Assembly (NCBI GenBank): GCA_026214975.1
Contig: CM047805.1
Span: forward strand, 61,372,834-61,436,833
Reading direction: 5' to 3'
DNA length: 64,000 nt
Origin: Gentiana macrophylla
Lineage: Eukaryota; Streptophyta; Magnoliopsida; Gentianales; Gentianaceae
A program made the position numbers and the translations under genes. Positions 58,301 to 64,000 of this stretch are shown in pieces. Below the pieces are notes generated by a model, which was not told the origin of the DNA, searched no databases, and worked only from the letters and a program-made list of their open reading frames with translations. Numbering within the stretch: the first letter of the stretch is position 1; every line of letters starts with the position of its first letter.

Positions 58301-59267
58301 ACGAGCTTAAGAACTCAATTGGACAGCAAAACAGAGATTTGAAGAAGCGATGAAGATGGTAAATGATAATAGACAATCTCATCGTCTGATTGCTTCAAAC
58401 TTTGCATCTACTCAAAATGCATGTGAATGATCCGATATATGATGTAAGATATATCAAGCAAGGGAACACATCAAGGACAAGTTTTGAAAGATCAACTTAC
58501 ATCCGTTCATCAAAAACTTGACAAGCTTGTCTGAATCAGCGAGCTGCGGTGCCGCACAACAACTCTTGTGCTCGATCCCAAAATTACCGAAAGGATCAAC
58601 AGATTTGGAAGAGACCACGCAATCAAGGATTACTTCACTTGATACTAGAACCGGAACTATGGCGGTCAATTACACAGAGTGATAGTATCACGAAGCTATT
58701 CATGGCCTCATCTCACGTTTGTTGATGATGTCACTAAGGGGAAGAGGGCCAATCACCGCAACAAAGGAGGCTGCTAGACTCTTTGCACGTAAGAGATGGA
58801 CTGATGATACAAATGCCTTTAGGCAACTTTGCACTGGCAGAGTGCAACTTCTCGATGATCTCCTATCACAAGACAAGAAAGAGTTTCATAATGTAAGGAG
58901 ACCCTATCGTGACATGGGATTTCATGAAGGTCTTAACTCTTTCTTGAGTTTGAAGTTTTGGGAGGCAAGGATTAGAGCTCTAAGAGCAACTACCAGAGGC
59001 GTAAGGAGTAGCAGAGGTGAAAAGGTGCTTTGCCAATTACAAAAGCAAAAGATTCACCGGATGAATTTAAGGAGTCAGATATGAAGTTTGGCTTGGGGTG
59101 AATCGATCAATCTTGTCTGCTCAAAGCATGGAATTGGTGGAAACAAGTCAATTCTTATATTGACTTTACACTTATTGAGAATGATTGGATGGTTGAAATG
59201 ATAGAAGAGATCGAGCCTATCAAGAGCAAGTGAGAAGGCTAGACAAGAAAGAGAAAAGAGACAATAG
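55355..59267 (+). CDS. Extra ORF downstream of pol (Sirevirus env-like / plant transposon protein), inner copy
   Basis: Start MAEKVDVQIESSQSV; the end is near 59265-59267 by alignment with the outer stop at 63366. About 1,300 codons, larger than gag. Layout: N-terminal domain (to ~56020) with FIHYMKKVAKE and RKSKALPLGLMV; acidic linker (GLDDDEEIAGEAADDN...); basic/acidic segment; LLVGTFGGQQA near 56965; acidic serine-rich region; duplicated segment near 57811-57905; helical, probably coiled-coil region (VVNELR.VRNDMQ); conserved C-terminus with GFHEGLNSFLSLKFWEAR. No signal peptide or clear transmembrane segment was seen, which argues against a classical envelope. Many short frameshifts; synonymous changes dominate against the outer N-terminus. 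Function unknown. Confidence 0.6.
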
Positions 59268-59415
59268 ATCGCCTACTTTTCATTGTTTATCTTTGTCTTG
59301 TATCTAGTTGTAATAACTCTGAACAAATATTTATAATGAGAATTGACTAAATTTGTTCTGTTTGTGTTTTTATCTTTTGCTTTGCTTGATTAGGTGAGGT
59401 AGTGGCATCACACAC

Positions 59416-59430
59416 CAAAAAGGGGGAAAT
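59416..59430 (+). other. Polypurine tract of the inner element
   Basis: ccaaaaagggggaaat directly before TGTTGG of LTR C; the priming site for plus-strand DNA. Counterpart at 63519-63532. Confidence 0.85.
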
Positions 59431-61164
59431 TGTTGGACTTATTTCTCGCTTTTGATGATGAGTGCCATACTAGTCATTATAGTGCAAAGGCAAAAGATGT
59501 CTAGATAAAATGTATAGGTTTATTAGAGTTTGATTCATAAATAGGTTTGATCAAACAAGCATTTGTAAAAGGTCATTGATCGCTTTTATCAATGAGACTA
59601 GTCTAGTCGATGGGTAGATATAGTCAAGAGGATGGTCTGCAACTCTTTGAAGATCAAGATCTAAGACGAAGGCGAGGTTCAAACTCGGTGAATGAAGGCT
59701 AAGGGATCAAACTTAGTATTTAATGTCAAGGATATGGGATCGAAATTTAGGCAAGTCTGTGATGACTCTAAATCGATTACATATACCTTGTGTAGAAGGT
59801 CTAAGTTCCACAAGTTGGATGATGTTTGGAACTTAGTTATACTTTAAATGATGTAATCTAACTTCACAAACAAAAGTTGGATAAAAGATTCAAATGCATT
59901 ATATTCTACTGAGACAAAAATATGATGTTCAAAGAGATGATTGGTTTTACAAAGGTGATCGACGAACCTCTTGATATATATACCTCGATCAATTCAAGAT
60001 TATTGGGAAGTTACATGGATAAGAACAGCCAACTACCTCGACTTATCAAGCAAATCAAAGGTCGAGATTAAAAAGACGCGTTGGGATGATTCATATTTTT
60101 ATCCATTGGATACAAGTCAAAGGGTGGGCAACAGATCCTTCGTCAAAAAGTAATCTGACAATGTCGATCCTATGAATAGTGACGAGAATGCGGTGAGGAT
60201 GGGACAAATACAAGGAACGGTCACATTTGAATTTCAAATTCAAGTCACATGCATTCCTACCTATATATAGAGGACTTTCAACTCAAGAAGAAGATGATGA
60301 ATTTTGGAATAAACTTCAAGTGATAACATTGAGTGAAAAACACACCTCACGTGAACTTCTTGAGCTTAAGGTCAGCTTGATCTAGTTATTTTTCTTCAAG
60401 TGCATTCTGTGTTAAAGTTGTATCAAGCATACACACTTGAAGACTGCAAGTCATTGATTATATCATCCTAATCAAGCCTGCTTTTAATCAATCATTTACT
60501 TGATTCATTCTTTATTTTATAAAGAACTCTGCTTGAAGACAAAGAAGCATCATTGGGTGTGAAAGATCGTTGGTTTGTGGTGGAGCCGTGAAGAGGCAAT
60601 TCTACCCTTCAAGGACCAAAGTGGAAGACTCGGGGCAACAAATCCTACATTCTTAGTTTTCGGTTTGTGAAGCCATAGTTATTGGTGAAGGACAAGCAAC
60701 CTAGGATTCTTTGTAACAGATAACTCAAAGATTACTAGTGAATTTCCTCCAACATCACAGGAGAAGAGTGGGCGTGCGAGGATTACATCACCTGGAACCA
60801 CTATAAAAATCTCTCTACTTACTTACGCATTTATTTTACGCACTTAGTCATTATTCATATCAACTCTCTTTGAATTTAGCAAATCAAATCACACACATAC
60901 ACTAATGAGTATCTAATACTTAGTAACATATTTAACAACAAGTAACAAGGCTTAATTTTGATATTATTCCATTGCACAAATTCAACAAAGCGAATCTGTC
61001 GATGAGACTCACATTTATCGGCCAGAGCTCATGAGGTCTCAAAGACTCATCAAGTATCGCAGTTTCTCGCTGAAGCGCTGAATTGTTAACTCCAAAGTTT
61101 TAAGTGTTAAGTTTATTCACCCCCCCTCTCTAAACTTAACTAAAGCCTTTTCAAGGGACCAACA
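59431..61164 (+). repeat. Inner element 3' LTR (LTR C)
   Basis: 1,734 bp, TGTTGGACTTATT to ACCAACA; TATA box TATAAAAA at 60802-60809. It pairs with LTR B and is followed by CAAAC. Confidence 0.94.
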
Positions 61165-61169
61165 CAAAC

Positions 61170-63368
61170 TTCAGCAAATTGCTGATTATTTTCAATGGAA
61201 GTTTGGTTTCTACAAGAAACAAAAGCCAGCTGCTGAACCTATGACTGATTTTGAGGAATGGGCTTTTAACAAGTTGGGAGTGGAGAACTTGCTGGATCTG
61301 GTTGATACCTCCCTGCTGCAATCCAGGCTGATGGATCTATTTGATGAGCAACAGAAGGAGGAGGGTATTAAGTTCAGAGATCCAAGAGATGGAGATGATG
61401 ATTCTTCCTCATCATCTGACTCCAGAGGAGATTTCCCCTCCGGACCAGGAGGAAGCAGTGGGACTGCATTGATAAATGAACCTTCTGCACAACAGTCCAC
61501 TGATATTGGTAAGTCTGCTGAGGGCCAGCAGACTGGAGAAATGGATGAGGATCTACAGGATCTCACCTTGGATGATCTTGAAGCACTAATCAATGAAGGA
61601 ATCACTTTGAGTGCTAGTAGGCTAGTTGATGAATCTGCTACATTTCATGTTGTAGAGCCTGCTGGACAACCTGAAGATGAACAGATTGTTGATTTGGATC
61701 AAGAAAAGGCCACCGACTTTAGTGAACCAAGTGCTAGTTCGAGAATCCATTGAATATCAAAGTGGATTTGACTTTGAAGGGATTCTCACCAAAGCGCCAT
61801 AACTCGACCAAGATTGGTCATCTTTGAAGGTTTCAAGTGGATAATACCAATATCTTTAATCCACAGAAATTGAAGAGGAGGTGCAGTTGTTGCTAGAGTA
61901 CAAGCGAAGACTGGACAAAGGTTGGAACAGAGGTACAGTGCTTTGAGTCTCAACAAACACTGGACACAAGGTTGGAACAAACTTTGGGTTTGGAGGAAAC
62001 CCCTAGCCGTTGATGAGGCTTTTTGTAGTGGAGCCTTCGGAGCCAAGACCACTCAGTAGGGAAGGATAATCAAGCCAGGCTGTGTGGTGTTAATCAAGAA
62101 GAACATTTCTTTGGATTATGACTACAATGATGAAGAATTTCAAATTTTTGGACAAGAAGAAGTTCTTTGAGGAACTGCACAAGATCCAGTCATGGAAGAC
62201 ATTCTTGGTGCAATGGTTGAGGAAGGACCTCCCCTGCTTGAGAGATTTGAGTAAAGCAATGGTCATCGATGAGACAACAGGCACAATATAGAGTTGAGGA
62301 GCTCACGATGGACCTCTTTGATAGTAGAATGACTAGTGGAGTGCCAATTGAAGTTGTCAATGAGTTAAGAACTGTAAGAAATGATATGCAACAGTTAAGA
62401 ACACAATTGGACAGCAAGAACAGAGATTTGAAGAAGCGATGAAGATGGTAAATGATAATGACAACAATCGATCTGATTGCTTCAAACTTTGCATCTACTC
62501 AAAATGCTATGAATGATTTGATACTAGATGTCAAGGGTATCAAAGTTGGAAATAAAGCCAAAGACAAGTCTCTAAAAGACCAACTTATTTCTATACATGA
62601 GAAACTTGACAAGCTTGCTGAAGCTCCTAAACTTGCTGAGCCTCTTCTGCACAACAACTTGCTATGCCTGATCCCAAACTCACTGAAAGGATCAACAGAT
62701 GGAGGAGACATTGCAATCTAGGATCACTACCATTGATACTAGAATCGGAACCATGGAAGGCCAATTGCATAGAGTGATTGTATCACGCGGAGGGTATTCA
62801 TGGCCTCATCTCCCGTTTTGTTGATGATGTCACTAAGGGGGAAGAGGGCAAATCTGCTGCAGCAAAGGAGGCTGCAAGACTCTTTGCACAGAAAAGATGG
62901 ATTGATGATACAAATGCCTTCAGGAGACCTGCACCTGGCAGAGTTCAACTCACTGATGATCTCCTGTCACAATACAAGAAAGAATTTTATAACAGAAGGA
63001 GACCTTACCATGATATGGGATTTCATGAAGGCCTTAACTCTTTCTTGAGTTTGAAATTTTGGGAAGCAAGAGTCAAAGCTCTAAGGGCAAACAACAGAAG
63101 TAGAAGGAGTAGCAGAGGTGAGAAGGTGCTACCTATTACAAAGGCAAAGGACTCACTGGATGAATTCAAGGAGCTGTATATGAGGTTTGGATTCAGAGTG
63201 AATGACATCAATCTTGTCCTGCCTGAAGCATGGAACTGTGTGAAACAAGTCAATTCTTATATTGATTTTACACTAATTGAGAATGAATGGATGAGTCAAA
63301 TGATAGAAGAAATCGAGCCTATCAAGAGCAAGTTTGAGAAGGCTAGAAGAGAAAGAGAGAAGAGATGA
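61170..63368 (+). pseudogene. Extra ORF downstream of pol, outer copy, 3' part
   Basis: It resumes after the CAAAC duplication: IADYFQWKFGF.KKQK, then EWAFNKLGVENLLDL, LMDLFDEQQKEEG, an acidic/serine segment (DGDDDSSSSSDS) and LQDLTLDDLEALINEG. A VVNELRTVRNDMQQLR heptad region and IHEKLDKLAEAP follow. The C-terminal 196-codon open frame includes RFVDDVTKGEE, FHEGLNSFLSLKFWEARVKAL and a basic end (KARREREKR); stop 63366-63368. This 3' part is cleaner than the inner copy and shows the family sequence best, but its 5' half is 13.7 kb away. Confidence 0.65.
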
Positions 63369-63518
63369 GATCAAAGATATTTACATTATTTTATCTTTCT
63401 TTGATGCTAGATCAGTATATCTGTGAACAAATATTTATAATGAGAAATGACTGAATTTGTTCTGCTTTTTTTTTTTATCTTTTGCTTTCTTGATTAGGTG
63501 AGGTAGTGGCATCATCAC

Positions 63519-63532
63519 CAAAAAGGGGAAAT
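63519..63532 (+). other. Polypurine tract of the outer element
   Basis: accaaaaaggggaaat before the TGTTGG of LTR D. Confidence 0.85.
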
Positions 63533-64000
63533 TGTTGGAATTATTTCTTAGTTTTGATGATGAGTGCCATACTAGCCTTATTATAGTGCAAAGGCAAAAG
63601 ATGTCTAGATAAAATGTATAGGTTTATTAGAGTTTGATTCATAAATAGGTTTGATCAAACAAGCATCAGTAAAGGTCAGCTGGCATTGCTTATCAATGTG
63701 ACCGGTCTAGGTCGATGAGGTAGATAGGTCGATGGATCGTCTGGAACTCTCTTTGATCAAGATCAAGGCTGAGGGTTCAAACTCAGTTAATGAAGGCTAA
63801 GGGATCAAACTTAGTAGTAAAAGTCAAGGATATGGAATCAGAATTTAGGCAAGTCTGTGATGACCTAAACTGATTGCATATGCCTTGTGTAGAAGGTCTA
63901 AGTTCCACAAGTTGGATGATGTTTGGAACTTGGTTATATTTTAAAATGATGTTATCTAACTTCACAAATAAAAGTTAGATAAAAGTAATCAGCTGCATTC
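63533..64000 (+). repeat. Outer element 3' LTR (LTR D), truncated by window end
   Basis: TGTTGGAATTATTTCTTAG matches the start of LTR A, not B or C. The first 468 bp are in the window. The 60-codon minus-strand frame at 63783-63965 also appears in LTR A and is an LTR shadow. Confidence 0.93.

Larger units (their letters stand above)
47419..61164 (+). mobile_element. Inner complete Sirevirus-type Copia element nested in its own family
   Basis: 13,746 bp: LTR B (47419-49136), PBS (49139), gag, pol to 54706, post-pol repeat, candidate promoter, extra ORF (55355-59267), polypurine tract (59416-59430), LTR C (59431-61164) and CAAAC duplications. It is inserted in the extra ORF of the outer element in the same orientation. 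It gives the complete layout of the family. Confidence 0.95.
37709..64000 (+). mobile_element. Outer Sirevirus-type Copia element, split by the inner copy, runs past window end
   Basis: LTR A (37709-39397), PBS, gag, pol and the first half of the extra ORF run to 47418. The second half resumes at 61170 and ends at 63368, followed by the polypurine tract and LTR D from 63533. The inner element plus one CAAAC duplication accounts for 47419-61169. With the inner copy removed, the interior is about 10.4 kb, matching the inner copy's 10.3 kb. Domain order gag-PR-INT-RT-RH identifies Copia; a long ORF after pol is a Sirevirus trait. Confidence 0.9.

Overview
This window is plant nuclear DNA, most likely from a eudicot. 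The basis is its plant LTR retrotransposons, a plant CACTA transposon, an LRX-like fragment and a LOB-domain gene. Apart from that one host gene and one truncated host gene fragment, nearly everything is transposable-element sequence in several insertion layers, with one 100-N scaffold gap (2729-2828).

Left third (1-23.9 kb). A minus-strand Sirevirus-family LTR occupies 1-1556. After about 1.2 kb of unassigned sequence and the gap comes a decayed Copia element, E1 (2829-10289), with LTRs of about 1.95 kb. A minus-strand Sirevirus-type element R (gag remnant 10290-12256, 5' LTR from 21259) has been split by a complete Copia element, E2 (12262-21175, target duplication CTTTG), and by a solo LTR of the E1 family (21648-23458, target duplication CATTG).

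Middle (23.9-37.7 kb). A CACTA transposon (23872-29596) has matching ends and a TGT target duplication but keeps only the C-terminal part of its transposase. Beyond it lie non-coding DNA, a truncated LRX/LRR-extensin N-terminus (31385-31836, minus), a two-exon class I LOB-domain transcription factor gene (34126-34922, minus; LBD23/24-like), a small Copia gag fragment and a truncated LTR.

Right (37.7-64 kb). A Sirevirus-type Copia element (outer, from 37709 past the window end) contains a second, complete copy of its own family (inner, 47419-61164, target duplication CAAAC). Each copy has gag, protease, integrase, reverse transcriptase and RNase H. Each also has a very large extra ORF of about 1,300 codons, starting about 650 bp after the pol stop. 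In both copies that ORF is preceded at matching spacing by E2F-like, MSA-like (MYB3R), G-box-like and TATA-like motifs. This suggests a cell-cycle-linked internal promoter and is the most unusual feature of the window.

Caution: repeat copies here differ very often by short indels and substitutions centred on CAG/CTG trinucleotides, with each copy damaged differently. That looks like consensus error at CHG-methylated sites rather than biology, so many frameshifts should not be read as gene death.
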